From CAYJLC01 sp044426345 (GTDB taxonomy: Bacteria > Bacillota > Clostridia > Oscillospirales > Butyricicoccaceae): DNA of 64,000 bases. Each line of letters starts with the position of its first letter. Position 1 is the stretch's first letter. Where the stretch lies: the NCBI GenBank assembly GCA_044426345.1, contig JAWXUP010000006.1, positions 1 through 64,000 of the forward strand, in the 5' to 3' direction. A model generated the notes under the pieces. It was not told the origin of the DNA and made no database searches. It saw only the letters and a program-made list of their open reading frames with translations. Positions 25,063 through 34,151 of this stretch are shown here, piece by piece. The position numbers and the translations under genes are program-made.

Positions 25063-25128
25063 TCCTTTTCACGAAAAATGTGTTACAATATATAATATAA
25101 TTTAGAATATTGTAAAATGGAGAAAAAT

Positions 25129-25896
25129 ATGTCGAAAAAACTAGAAAAACAAGAAAATGTCGTTGAAAATAATTATGTAGAGGGTAGAAATGCTGTAATC
25201 GAACTACTACGTGCAGAAAAATCTATAGATAAAATTTATATTGCACCAGATTTGATTTCAAAACTCAAGGATATCACAACACTTGCTCGTCAGCAAAACG
25301 TTGTAATTGTTGAGTGCGATCGAAGAAAATTAGATACGATGAGCATAACAAAAACTCATCAAGGTGTTATGGCACAACCTTCAGCGCGTGATTATGTTAC
25401 AATTAAAGATATTTTAGATGTTGCAGATCAACGTGGCGAAAAACCTTTTATAATCGTATGTGATGGCATCACAGACCCACATAATCTTGGCGCAATTATA
25501 AGAAGCGCAGAATCTGCTGGAGCACACGGAGTTATTATTTCGAAACGTAGAGCAGTGGGACTTACTGCAGTTGTTGCAAAATCTTCTGCTGGTGCACTTG
25601 AGCATATTGGTGTTGCAAGAGTTTCCAACATAGCTCAAACATTAGAAATGCTAAAAGAAAACGGTGTTTGGATTTTTGGAGCAGATGCTGATGGGGATAA
25701 AAATTTATATGATGCAGATTTTGTTGGTTCTAGTGCTATTGTAATTGGTTCAGAAGGTGACGGAATATCTAAAATAGTTCGAAAAACGTGCGATTTTATC
25801 GTAAGTATACCTATGTGTGGCAAAATAAATTCACTTAATGCATCAGTAGCTTGCGGAGTTTTATTATATGAGGCGGTTAGACAAAGACAAAAGTAG
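25129..25896 (+). CDS. rlmB: 23S rRNA (guanosine-2'-O-)-methyltransferase RlmB family
   Basis: This 255-residue SpoU/TrmH enzyme has a small N-terminal substrate-binding domain (VEGRNAVIELLRAEK) and a C-terminal knotted SPOUT domain with DGITDPHNLGAIIRSAE, VIGSEGDGIS and IPMCGKINSLNASVACGV, the three TrmH motifs. It methylates the ribose of a guanosine in 23S rRNA. The ATG at 25129 is preferred over the upstream ATG at 25117 because GGAG lies between them at correct spacing. It is probably co-transcribed with the next gene, 8 bp downstream. Confidence 0.9.
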   Translation: MSKKLEKQENVVENNYVEGRNAVIELLRAEKSIDKIYIAPDLISKLKDITTLARQQNVVIVECDRRKLDTMSITKTHQGVMAQPSARDYVTIKDILDVADQRGEKPFIIVCDGITDPHNLGAIIRSAESAGAHGVIISKRRAVGLTAVVAKSSAGALEHIGVARVSNIAQTLEMLKENGVWIFGADADGDKNLYDADFVGSSAIVIGSEGDGISKIVRKTCDFIVSIPMCGKINSLNASVACGVLLYEAVRQRQK

Positions 25897-25904
25897 GAGC
25901 TTGT

Positions 25905-27701
25905 ATGAGTGAAAATAAATTCAATTTTTCGGTTGAAAGCATCATTGCTGAGATTGGAATTGATGAAAAATATAAGAGAAAAACTTCAGATAAAGAGTAT
26001 ATAGATGACGAATTTGAAACACCTGATGTTGAAATTCGCGAAGAATATTCTTTTGTAAATACATCGGTAGATGATTATGATAATTACGCTAATATATCAA
26101 AAAAATTAAAAAAACAGTCCAATTTGTTTGAAAATAAAGCGAAAATTGTACTTTTTTTACTTATTTTGAGTGTTTATTTAACTATTTCAGCTATTTCGAA
26201 CGTTCCGATGATAGATTATTTGAATTTGATAAATTATCCATACATATATATGCTCGCAAATGTCGCTTTGCATATTTTTGCAATAATCGTTTCAGTTGAT
26301 GTAATTTCTGATGGTTTTTCTTCTGTTTTAAGCCCCAATACCAATACTTTGGTATCTTTTAGTTCGTTTTTTATACTTTTACACACACTTTCCGTGATTT
26401 TCTTGAAAAATCCTCTTGCTTTTTTACCGTATACTGCAGTTTCAATTTTTACATTATATTGTTCGCTAAAGTCTATGAAATACGATAGTAGAGCGAAAAG
26501 TTTTGTCTATCGAATTTGTTCTATGTCTAGTCGGTTGGCATTTGTGTGTAGAGATGAAAGTAAACGCAGAAAGTTTTCGTTAAAAAAACCAACGATGAAC
26601 AAGCAAAACTTTGCAAAAAATGTTGAAACTAGAGAGAAAAATCTATTTTTTACGATTTATTTCTATTTTTATTTGATTTTTATGGTTACTTTTTCAATTT
26701 ATGTTTCAAATGGAAGTTTAGCTATGTTTGTTTGGAGTGCGGCATCTATTAGTGCGATTGCTGTTCCGATAAATTATATATTTTCATGGTCACTTCCTTA
26801 TAAATATGCTGCAAAAAAGCTGTTTGATGACGGAATTGCTATAAAATCATACGAAGATATAAAAAAAATGCCTCAAAATGACTCAATTATAATATCAGAT
26901 AGAGATTTATTTCCAGAAAACTCAGTTTCAATAGAGCAAATGGAACTTTATGCTAGATTCACTGAGAATGAGGTTTTTTCATATGTAGCTTGTGGATTTT
27001 CAAAGCTTAATTCTTGTGCAAGACCTACTTTTGAATATGAATTAAAAAAACGCTATTTAAGACCTTTGAAGTGTCAAAAAATGGATTTAATAGATGAAAA
27101 CGGCTTTACTTTCACTGCAAATAATAAAAAAATTTCCATCGGAAACGCTAAATTTGTTACTAATTTGGGGCTGACTGTTTTTGAAGGGTATGACGTTACA
27201 AATCCGATTTACGTAGTTATTTCCAGTCAGATTGCATCGATAATTTCAATAAAACACAATGCGTCACCTAAAATGTATCACGCGATTTCAACTTTGGAGC
27301 AAAATTCTATTAAGCTAATTATTTCTACATTAGATTTCACAATAAGTTCTAATTTAATAGCGAGAGTTTATGATTTGCCAAATAAATCTGTAATTTTCGA
27401 TGATTTCTTAACTCGATATAACCAAATTCAAGATGAAAAAGACTTAAATGAGAGTATTTTACTAGCAAGACAAAGTGGCAGAACGTATATTAGAGCGTTT
27501 ATTGCAGCTAGAAAATTAGCGTGGTCGGTTAAGTTGAATATGTTCTTAGGAACGGTGTGTAGCTTATTTGGATTTTCGGTTGTGGGATATTTGTTGTATA
27601 ATTTTAGTCCGACAGTGTTATTACCACAAAATATATTGCTATTTTTATTTTTTTGGTCATTACCGAGCGTTATAATTTCGTTTTTTTACAATAATATATA
27701 A
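25905..27701 (+). CDS. Degenerate P-type ATPase-like membrane protein
   Basis: This 598-residue protein has an acidic ~80-residue cytoplasmic start. Membrane helices follow at about 83-103, 113-140, 147-168, 172-190, 246-268 and 272-296, then a ~240-residue soluble region, and two final helices at about 540-592. This is the topology of heavy-metal P-type ATPases. A relic of their core follows helix 6: AKKLFDDGIAIKSYEDI and then IIISDRDLFPEN where DKTGTLT should be. The phosphorylated Asp context and the CPC-type membrane motif are lost, so it cannot be a normal pump. Function is unknown. It is adjacent to rlmB, with a bidirectional terminator after it. Confidence 0.65.
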   Translation: MSENKFNFSVESIIAEIGIDEKYKRKTSDKEYIDDEFETPDVEIREEYSFVNTSVDDYDNYANISKKLKKQSNLFENKAKIVLFLLILSVYLTISAISNVPMIDYLNLINYPYIYMLANVALHIFAIIVSVDVISDGFSSVLSPNTNTLVSFSSFFILLHTLSVIFLKNPLAFLPYTAVSIFTLYCSLKSMKYDSRAKSFVYRICSMSSRLAFVCRDESKRRKFSLKKPTMNKQNFAKNVETREKNLFFTIYFYFYLIFMVTFSIYVSNGSLAMFVWSAASISAIAVPINYIFSWSLPYKYAAKKLFDDGIAIKSYEDIKKMPQNDSIIISDRDLFPENSVSIEQMELYARFTENEVFSYVACGFSKLNSCARPTFEYELKKRYLRPLKCQKMDLIDENGFTFTANNKKISIGNAKFVTNLGLTVFEGYDVTNPIYVVISSQIASIISIKHNASPKMYHAISTLEQNSIKLIISTLDFTISSNLIARVYDLPNKSVIFDDFLTRYNQIQDEKDLNESILLARQSGRTYIRAFIAARKLAWSVKLNMFLGTVCSLFGFSVVGYLLYNFSPTVLLPQNILLFLFFWSLPSVIISFFYNNI

Positions 27702-27702
27702 T

Positions 27703-27738
27703 AAAACGCCTCAATTCATAAAAATTGAGGCGTTTTTT
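27703..27738. terminator. Bidirectional terminator between P-type-like gene and yggS
   Basis: AAAACGCCTCAATT pairs with AATTGAGGCGTTTT. A and T runs on both sides let it serve the convergent genes. Confidence 0.92.
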
Positions 27739-27743
27739 GTGTA

Positions 27744-28394
27744 TTAAAGTGGATGAGGGCCTTTGAATATTCCTGAACCTATGCGTACCATTGTAGAACC
27801 GTGCTTTAATGCTAGTCGGAAATCTCGTGACATACCCATAGACAAGATATCGAAATCGGTAAATCGGTTGAAAATTTGATGCATTTTATCAAAATCTACT
27901 TCCAATTCATAATCGTTTGTGTTTTTCGGAATAGTCATAAACCCACGAATATTTAAGTTCTCAAAAGTTTGAATTTCTTGTATGATTTCATCAACGTTTT
28001 CAACATTAATTCCACTTTTGCTATCTTCGTTTGAAACATTTATTTGCACTAAAATATCTTTTTTTATGTTGATATTTTTCGCATATCCATCAATAATTGA
28101 GGCTAATTTCACGCTATCTACAGACTGAATCAAGCTGACTTTATCGATTATACTTTTCACTTTATTGGTCTGCAAATGACCTATGAAATGCACATTTTTG
28201 CAGTCATAATCATTGATTTTAGTCAGTAATTCTTGAACTCTGTTTTCTCCGATTGTTTTCAATCCATTTCTAGTTGCTATATTTACAAAAAACGGATCTA
28301 TAGTCTTAGAAACAGCTATGATTTCTGCGTTTTTGTTGATTTTTGCAACTTCTTCAGTATAAAATTTAACATTATCTATAATCATATTTTCCAT
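27744..28394 (-). CDS. yggS: YggS/PROSC family pyridoxal-phosphate homeostasis protein
   Basis: This 216-residue single-domain protein binds PLP in an alanine-racemase-type barrel. Motifs include AVSKTIDPFFVN with the PLP lysine, IGENRVQELLTK, HFIGHLQTNKVK, SVDSVKLA and LSMGMSRDFRLALKHGSTMVRIGSGIFG-like ending. Family members buffer and deliver PLP and show no clear catalysis. ATG at 28394 is chosen because GAGG sits 6 nt before it; a frame extension to 28406 begins within that ribosome site. It is often found with sepF in a division cluster, but not here. Confidence 0.92.
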   Translation of the reverse strand: MENMIIDNVKFYTEEVAKINKNAEIIAVSKTIDPFFVNIATRNGLKTIGENRVQELLTKINDYDCKNVHFIGHLQTNKVKSIIDKVSLIQSVDSVKLASIIDGYAKNINIKKDILVQINVSNEDSKSGINVENVDEIIQEIQTFENLNIRGFMTIPKNTNDYELEVDFDKMHQIFNRFTDFDILSMGMSRDFRLALKHGSTMVRIGSGIFKGPHPL

Positions 28395-28531
28395 AATACG
28401 CCTCATTTCGCTTGCACAGTTTTCATTTATATAATTGATTATAACGTAAATTTAAGAAATAATCAATAAGTAATCACATTTTTCAAAAGTGTGGCATATA
28501 ATGTAGTAATGAAAATATGGAGGTGTTTTTA

Positions 28532-28822
28532 GTGAATAATCAAAATTTTCAAAATATAGTACAAAATCTTCTGAAAAATCAACAAAATTTGCAAAATCAG
28601 CAGAAAATTAATCGAATATCTAATGTTATGAATACAAATGAAGGTAAAATGCTCGCAAATGAACTGAATAAAATGGCAAACAACAATCCAGCAATTCAAA
28701 ATGTGATAAATAAGGCAAAATTCGGTGATTTAAATTCTGCGGCAGCTGGACTTTCACAAATGATGCAAACAAAAGATGGTCAAGAATTAGCTAAACTTTT
28801 CAGCAAGATTTTAGGTGAGTAA
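28532..28822 (+). CDS. Small Asn/Gln-rich protein
   Basis: This 96-residue protein begins VNNQNFQNIVQNLLKNQQNL and is rich in Asn and Gln in its first half. The second half (AANELNKMANNNPAIQNVI... type) is helical and contains a LSQMMQTKDGQELAK segment. GTG at 28532 is the start, as GGAGGTG stands 7 nt before it. It overlaps or abuts the next ORF, which shares the same composition. I do not recognise the family. Such proteins are common in sporulating Clostridia, but no function can be given. Confidence 0.75.
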   Translation: MNNQNFQNIVQNLLKNQQNLQNQQKINRISNVMNTNEGKMLANELNKMANNNPAIQNVINKAKFGDLNSAAAGLSQMMQTKDGQELAKLFSKILGE

Positions 28823-28823
28823 T

Positions 28824-29492
28824 ATGGCGAACAACATAAATATTGATGATTTAATATCTTTGCTTTCTCAGGTGAAAAATGAGCAAAATCAAAATTCACA
28901 GACAAATTTCGAGCAAAATAATGATAATTCATCGCAAATTGCATCAGTTTTTTCGGAAATTTCATCAAAGTTGCAAGGTAATCAGAATCCTCAAGACTTG
29001 GCGAGCTTAATTACTGGCTTGGCGAGTAATCTGAAAAATAGCTTTGAAAATACGCAAAGTAATGGTAATCCTGATTTACTTGGCTCTAATTTGAATAATC
29101 AGACAAATACTCAAAATATGGGCGATTTATTGTCAAATGTCTTAGCAAATCTGCAAAATTCATCTCAAAATACGCAAACAACACCACAAAATAACGATGT
29201 ATCAAGTGTTTTTTCGAATATATTAAACAATGCACAAAATAATGGTGAAAACACAACGAATGCACAATCAATGGCTAGTATTATGAGTATGGCAGGTCCT
29301 ATTTTGCAAAATTTCCAAAATACATCTGTGAGCAATCCAAGAATTAATCTACTAAATGCAGCAAAACCATTTATTGGTGCAACTTTTACTCCTCAAATAG
29401 ATCACGGAATACGCTTGGTTTCTATGGCTAAGACAGCCAAAACTGCCCTAGGTGGGCTTGGTACACTGAGTACGATTTCAAATTTGAAGTAG
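28824..29492 (+). CDS. Asn/Gln-rich low-complexity protein
   Basis: This 222-residue protein begins MANNINIDDLISLLSQVKNE, followed by about 130 residues of Asn/Gln/Ser-rich repeats of the form LxNxxQNxQN and SxLASNLKNS. The last ~50 residues form a more ordered segment (NPRINLLNAAKPFIGATFTP, GIRLVSMAKTAKTALGGLG). The composition is prion-like and could drive self-assembly. No signal peptide or membrane helix is seen. It is coupled to the preceding gene (AGGTGAG in that gene's last codons serves as its ribosome site) and lies 9 bp before the third gene. Function is unknown. Confidence 0.75.
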   Translation: MANNINIDDLISLLSQVKNEQNQNSQTNFEQNNDNSSQIASVFSEISSKLQGNQNPQDLASLITGLASNLKNSFENTQSNGNPDLLGSNLNNQTNTQNMGDLLSNVLANLQNSSQNTQTTPQNNDVSSVFSNILNNAQNNGENTTNAQSMASIMSMAGPILQNFQNTSVSNPRINLLNAAKPFIGATFTPQIDHGIRLVSMAKTAKTALGGLGTLSTISNLK

Positions 29493-29501
29493 GTGATTAC
29501 G

Positions 29502-29795
29502 ATGTATAATGACTACATAAATGAAAATTTTTACCATGCACAATTTAAGCCTGCAGAGGTTGTGATTGAAGATAATGGTCAAACCGTAATTAATGAAAAT
29601 TGCAATGAAATACCATCAAACTACATACCAAAAGACAATAATTCGCTTTTTTCTGGACTATTTGGAAATACTAATATGCCAGAAATTAACAGTGAAACGT
29701 TGATACTATTTGCAATAATTTTCTTTGCTATATACGATGATTTCGATATGGACTTAATAATTATTCTCGGAATTTTATTTTTGTTAGGTATATAA
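29502..29795 (+). CDS. Small protein with C-terminal hydrophobic DD-x-L tail
   Basis: This 97-residue protein has a soluble N-terminal ~60 residues and a hydrophobic C-terminus (about 65-97) with SETLILFAIIFFAIYDDFDMD and a final LIIILGILFLLGI. This alternating acidic and aliphatic tail is a recurring feature of short clostridial proteins, often associated with sporulation; that association is from memory and uncertain. ATG at 29502 has AGGTGA 6 nt before it. It is the third gene of the Asn-rich unit and ends at a terminator. Confidence 0.7.
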   Translation: MYNDYINENFYHAQFKPAEVVIEDNGQTVINENCNEIPSNYIPKDNNSLFSGLFGNTNMPEINSETLILFAIIFFAIYDDFDMDLIIILGILFLLGI

Positions 29796-29826
29796 AAAAA
29801 TCCCACCAAATTTGATGGGATTTTAC
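29796..29826. terminator. Bidirectional terminator
   Basis: AAAAATCCCACCAAA pairs with TTTGATGGGATTTT (one mismatch), between convergent genes. Confidence 0.85.
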
Positions 29827-29827
29827 T

Positions 29828-30991
29828 TTAACTTTTTTTGAAAGCAATTTTAAGTAAGATTGGAGCGATGATTGAGGCTGCAATTACCATTAAAATAATA
29901 GGAGTGTAAAACTCATCTTTGAATAGACCTAAAGGCTCTCCAGATGTAGCAATAATCAGTGCAACTTCTCCTCGAGCAACCATACCAGAACCTATTTGGA
30001 ACGATTCTGCAGAATTGAATTTGCATAATCGACCAGCAATGTAACAACCAATGATTTTTGTTAAAATAGCAATTACAACAACTGACAAAGTGAATGCTAC
30101 TACCTGGAATGTAAATTCAGGCATCTCCATTTTAAGTCCTATGCTTACGAAGAAAATTGGAGTTAACAGTATGTAAGCTAATGTTTCAAAACGCGATTCT
30201 ATGTAGTGTGTATGTGAAGTGTTTGTGATTATTAAGCCAGCTATAAAAGCACCTGTAATGCTTGCAACACCGAAAACTTCTTCTGCTACAACCGATAAAA
30301 CCAAGCACATTACGAATGAAATAATTACGAAACGACGCAAATCTCGTGTGTATCGATTAACCCATTTTGTGAAAACTTTATGCGTAATAAAGCCAATTGC
30401 TGCAGAAAATGCGAAAAATCCAAGGATTTTTATTAAAACCATAAAGATACTAACGCCAGAACCAGCCAAACTAGTTACAATAGTTAAAACTATAATTCCA
30501 AGTATATCATCAATAAGTGCGGCTGCAAGTATGGTGCTACCAACTTTTGTTGATATTTTACCAAGCTCTTTCAAAGTCCCTACGGTTATACTAACAGAGG
30601 TTGCAGTAAGGATTACACCAATAAATACATTTTGTAAAATAGCCTCATAAGAACCACCAGGGTTAAATATTGATGCTACAGCAAAACCACCAACTAAAGG
30701 TAGAAAAACACCAAAACAAGCAATGATAAACGCTGCTTTACCAGTGTATTTTAATTGTTTAATATCGGTTTCAAGTCCAGCAGAAAACATCATAACTATA
30801 ACGCCGAGTTGTGATAACATATATATACTTTCGGTTTCTTCAAGGACACCTAAGAAAGCAGGACCTAAAAGCACACCTGCAAGTAAAGCACCAACAACTT
30901 GTGGTAGATTTAACTTTCGTGTAGCTAATCCTAGTAATTTGGTAAAAAATAAAATTATAGCTATGTCAAGTAAAAATGCATTTGCATCCAT
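29828..30991 (-). CDS. Cation:proton antiporter, CPA2 (KefB/NapA) family
   Basis: This 387-residue polytopic protein has about 12 helices. It contains LPQVVGALLAGVLLGPAFLG at the N-terminus and the ALIDDILGIIVL motif with the paired aspartates that bind the cation in CPA2 antiporters. No C-terminal TrkA/RCK regulatory domain is present, so the protein is the membrane domain alone. It should exchange Na+ or K+ for H+. The ATG at 30991 has CGGAGG 9 nt upstream and replaces a longer unsupported frame. It is monocistronic. Confidence 0.9.
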   Translation of the reverse strand: MDANAFLLDIAIILFFTKLLGLATRKLNLPQVVGALLAGVLLGPAFLGVLEETESIYMLSQLGVIVMMFSAGLETDIKQLKYTGKAAFIIACFGVFLPLVGGFAVASIFNPGGSYEAILQNVFIGVILTATSVSITVGTLKELGKISTKVGSTILAAALIDDILGIIVLTIVTSLAGSGVSIFMVLIKILGFFAFSAAIGFITHKVFTKWVNRYTRDLRRFVIISFVMCLVLSVVAEEVFGVASITGAFIAGLIITNTSHTHYIESRFETLAYILLTPIFFVSIGLKMEMPEFTFQVVAFTLSVVVIAILTKIIGCYIAGRLCKFNSAESFQIGSGMVARGEVALIIATSGEPLGLFKDEFYTPIILMVIAASIIAPILLKIAFKKS

Positions 30992-31187
30992 AAAAGCAAA
31001 CCTCCGTAAAATATGTAGATAAATTAACAATTTCTTAAATCTCTAATCTATAATACTCCTTATTTTACTAATTTACAAGATGAATAATCAATAAACTTAT
31101 ATTCAAAAAATTAAAAACTTATAGCTATTTTGTACACTTTTTAAAAGGCGATTTTATTAGATTTTGATAGTAATAGTTATTTGCGTA

Positions 31188-31223
31188 AAAAAACGCTACC
31201 TTTTTATAAAGATAGCGCCTAAT
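31188..31223 (-). terminator. Terminator of trxA
   Basis: On the minus strand GCGCTATC pairs with GGTAGCGT and is followed by seven T residues. Confidence 0.8.
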
Positions 31224-31253
31224 TTTATTCTATTTACCCTCAATTGGGACACT

Positions 31254-31565
31254 TTATTTTAACATAGAAATAATATCTTTTTTCTGACGTAAACCAACAA
31301 CTTTTTCGCTTTCTTCACCATTTTTGAATACAATCATTGTTGGTATGCTCATAACACCGAATTTTGCAGCAAGTTCAGGATTATCGTCAATATTTACTTT
31401 GCAAATTTTAGCATCTTCGCCAACTTCGCTCGCAACATCTTCGATTATAGGTCCTAACATTTTACATGGCCCACACCAAGGAGCCCAAAAATCTACTAAT
31501 ACAGGTACGTCTGAGCCTGCAATTTCTTTATCAAAATTTTCTACACTTAATTTAATTACTGACAT
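31254..31565 (-). CDS. trxA: Thioredoxin
   Basis: This 103-residue classic thioredoxin has active site WCGPCK with Cys31 and Cys34, cis-proline segment MSIPTMIVF and buried Asp25. GGAGG lies before the ATG. It reduces protein disulfides with thioredoxin reductase, which is not in the window. It is a single-gene unit with a terminator on the minus strand. Confidence 0.97.
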   Translation of the reverse strand: MSVIKLSVENFDKEIAGSDVPVLVDFWAPWCGPCKMLGPIIEDVASEVGEDAKICKVNIDDNPELAAKFGVMSIPTMIVFKNGEESEKVVGLRQKKDIISMLK

Positions 31566-31765
31566 AAAATGTCCTCCTTCTTAATGATACCAATTACTAA
31601 TTGATATCATATTCTATATATTTATTATAACATATAAGTTTTGAAAATGCAAATATAAATTTGCGAAAAATAGAATTTTTAAAATAAACATAAAAAAGAC
31701 CCTCTCTATTGAAATAAATATTTTAACTCTACAATTGTGGATTATATACAACTTTTACTTTTTTA

Positions 31766-31794
31766 TTGTAATTTTTGCAAAAATAGCGTATAAT
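31766..31794 (+). promoter_or_regulatory. Promoter of mrnC
   Basis: TTGTAA and TATAAT are separated by 17 bp, 39 bp before the mrnC start codon. Confidence 0.7.
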
Positions 31795-31833
31795 ATATTT
31801 ATATGTTTAATTTTAATATAAAGGATACTATAA

Positions 31834-32250
31834 ATGAGAAATTACCTAACTCCGAAGCTTGAAAAACAGGAATTACATAATATGAGTACGCTAGCTTTAG
31901 CACATATAGGAGACTCTGTTTTCGAAATAATGGCACGCTCTTATCTTGCGACCAACGGTGTTGCTACATCTAAAAATTTACATAAAGCAACGATTTTGAT
32001 GGTAAACGCTAACGCACAAGCTAAGTTTGCAAGACATATTGTTGATGAATTATCGGAAAGTGAGCAGGCTCTTTTTAAACGCGGAAGAAACTCTAGTCCT
32101 AAGACAATTCCTAAAAATTCAACACGCGAAGATTATGGACTAGCGACGGCACTTGAGGCTTTATTTGGTTATTTATATCTTAGACAAGAATATGACCGAA
32201 TAAACATTCTGTTTGGAAAAATAATAGAAAATTACGAAAAGGGAGAGTAA
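31834..32250 (+). CDS. mrnC: Mini-ribonuclease III
   Basis: This 138-residue RNase III catalytic domain lacks the double-stranded RNA-binding domain. It has the MrnC signature LALAHIGDSVFEIMAR with acidic catalytic residues, and the late ATALEALFGYLYL segment with the second Glu. It matures 23S rRNA ends in Firmicutes. AAGGAT precedes the ATG. It ends 1 bp before the following secreted-protein gene, so the two are co-transcribed. Confidence 0.93.
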   Translation: MRNYLTPKLEKQELHNMSTLALAHIGDSVFEIMARSYLATNGVATSKNLHKATILMVNANAQAKFARHIVDELSESEQALFKRGRNSSPKTIPKNSTREDYGLATALEALFGYLYLRQEYDRINILFGKIIENYEKGE

Positions 32251-32251
32251 A

Positions 32252-33736
32252 ATGTTTAAAAAAATTATTGCAATAAGTGTTGTTTTAACTAGTATTTTCA
32301 CACAAATAGCATTTGCAAATAATGATAATATTATACTTATTTCAAGCTATAACGACGATGTGAAAACAGAATTTTACAAAATGTTTAGTACGGATAACTA
32401 TGCAGATGTTTTTTATAATGGAGAATATATCGCTTTTGACGATGTTCAGCCACTGGTTTTAAACGGAACTACCTTTGTGCCGATAAGAACATTTTGCGAT
32501 ACAATTGGTGCTGAAATTTCATTTGTAGATGAAACTTTCGAGGTTATAATTTCAAATGGAGAAGACAGAATTTCTTTCGTTGTAGGCTCTGCAGACATTA
32601 ATGTAAACGGCGAAATCGTAACTTTGAATACAGAAACATTCCTTTTTAATGCAAGAACTATGGTACCAGTTAGATTGATTTCGGAAGCTTTCGACCTTGA
32701 TGTTACTTGGAATAATATATACCAACAGGTTTCTATCGTTGATGTAAACGCTTTAAAAGAGGGAATTGACACCGATTTCACCTTAATGAACAGTGTGTTA
32801 GCTATGACGACTTCGGATGAAAGTACAAAAAATTCAATGTTGACAGGCGAATTTATTGCGAAAACAGGTGAATTAGGCAGTGAATCTACAATTTCAGCAG
32901 AATTTACTTCTATTGCAAGCAATGATTTTTCTTCGGTGGATTTTTCGTCGATTTGTTCTCTTGATACTTCAAAATTGGAAAGTGAAATAGAAACTGCGTT
33001 GCAAGAAGGCTTATTAGACCAAGCTACGGTTAATGTTTTGCTAGAAAGTGTTGATATACTAAAAGAATTTGACCTGAATTTCGTTCTAGATACGCAAAGT
33101 TTCGATTTGTACGTGTGGTCGGAAGATATTAGTATCGTCAGCGAGATATTTTGGGGACAGTCTGAAGTTACTGCAAACGATGTCATCAAATTTTCATATG
33201 CAGACCTTTTGAAAGAGGACGAGTTTGCAACGTTACAAAACAAGATTTTATCAGCAATTGCAGGAGAAAAACAATACACAGTTGAAAGCTTAATTGATGA
33301 TAAATTAGCACAGAGCACATATGTAAATCTTTTTGACAGCAATATTTATGCACAGGCAGAGGCTATGTGGCAAGGTTTAAAAGATGAAAATTTTAGTAAA
33401 TCTACATTGACATATAGTTTAAGTAACAGTGCGTTAATTGATGATATGCAAGTAGATTATCAGATTGAGATAAAAGTAAATTACAAAGGTGATGTTTTAT
33501 CATATAGCATTGATTATGCATATGCTGATGCATTGATTGGAGATTTGACTTTTATAAGTATTTCTCAAGACGACGAGGACGAGATTAGCTTACTTTTAAA
33601 TCAAAAAAGCCTAGATACAAGTACGGGTTTATATAGTACATTGGCTATTGATTGTAAAATAAAACGCAGTGAAACTACAAAAATGCCGAGCGAAATTCCT
33701 ACAGAAAATATAGTTGAAATTTTGAGTTTGTCATAA
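32252..33736 (+). CDS. Secreted protein with copper amine oxidase N-terminal-like (stalk) domain
   Basis: This 494-residue protein begins with a signal peptide (MFKKIIAISVVLTSIFTQIAFA). Residues about 55-165 form the 'copper amine oxidase N-terminal' domain (PLVLNGTTFVPIRTFCDTIG and ARTMVPVRLISEAFDLDVTW), a common extracellular module in Clostridia with no oxidase activity. The ~330-residue rest is Ser/Asp/Glu-rich beta and helical sequence that I do not recognise. No sortase motif or transmembrane tail is seen, so it is exported or wall-associated. An antisense open frame of 298 codons overlaps it and is judged spurious. GGGAGAG serves as ribosome site in the mrnC end. Confidence 0.82.
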   Translation: MFKKIIAISVVLTSIFTQIAFANNDNIILISSYNDDVKTEFYKMFSTDNYADVFYNGEYIAFDDVQPLVLNGTTFVPIRTFCDTIGAEISFVDETFEVIISNGEDRISFVVGSADINVNGEIVTLNTETFLFNARTMVPVRLISEAFDLDVTWNNIYQQVSIVDVNALKEGIDTDFTLMNSVLAMTTSDESTKNSMLTGEFIAKTGELGSESTISAEFTSIASNDFSSVDFSSICSLDTSKLESEIETALQEGLLDQATVNVLLESVDILKEFDLNFVLDTQSFDLYVWSEDISIVSEIFWGQSEVTANDVIKFSYADLLKEDEFATLQNKILSAIAGEKQYTVESLIDDKLAQSTYVNLFDSNIYAQAEAMWQGLKDENFSKSTLTYSLSNSALIDDMQVDYQIEIKVNYKGDVLSYSIDYAYADALIGDLTFISISQDDEDEISLLLNQKSLDTSTGLYSTLAIDCKIKRSETTKMPSEIPTENIVEILSLS

Positions 33737-33801
33737 TTTTACAGTAAATTTTCGAATATCTCTTGTAAAACTTCACATAATACTAGTGTGAGGTGATAAA
33801 A

Positions 33802-33933
33802 ATGAGTAAAAAAAGAGATGCTAAAGCTAAAAATTCAATGCAAAATTGTAAATCACAAGCAGATTGTTCAACGCAGTCAAACACTTCTGACGAATGTTGT
33901 TCAAAATCAAAAGGTATGAAAGACTGTAAATAG
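33802..33933 (+). CDS. Cysteine-rich 43-residue peptide
   Basis: A short ORF with GAGGTG 8 nt before the ATG starts MSKKRDAKAKNSMQNCKS and ends GMKDCK. It has five cysteines (16, 22, 32, 33, 42) among Lys, Ser and Gln residues. It is followed by a terminator, which supports a real transcript. It resembles small Cys-rich, possibly metal-binding or spore-associated peptides; no family is recognised. Confidence 0.7.
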   Translation: MSKKRDAKAKNSMQNCKSQADCSTQSNTSDECCSKSKGMKDCK

Positions 33934-33980
33934 TTTTTATTGCTTAAATTACGTTTAGAAATTAAAATATTAAGCAATAG

Positions 33981-34012
33981 GCTGACATCATTGATTTGGT
34001 GTCAGCTTTTTT
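33981..34012 (+). terminator. Terminator after Cys-rich peptide gene
   Basis: GCTGACATC pairs with GGTGTCAGC (one G-U) and is followed by six T residues. Confidence 0.88.
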
Positions 34013-34151
34013 GTAATTTAAATTTAATTTACATATAGTAACAAAAATAAACCCTTTGTAAAATTTTCATAAACTCGGTCGATATTTGTAGCAAAAAAAA
34101 TTTATTTATAGTATAATAAACGTAAATAAAATTGATTAGGAGATAATTGCT

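Noticed and set aside
32446..33342. 298-codon antisense ORF
   Set aside because: Opposite a gene with a signal peptide and a recognised stalk domain; the antisense product is Ser-rich with no family features and no ribosome site.
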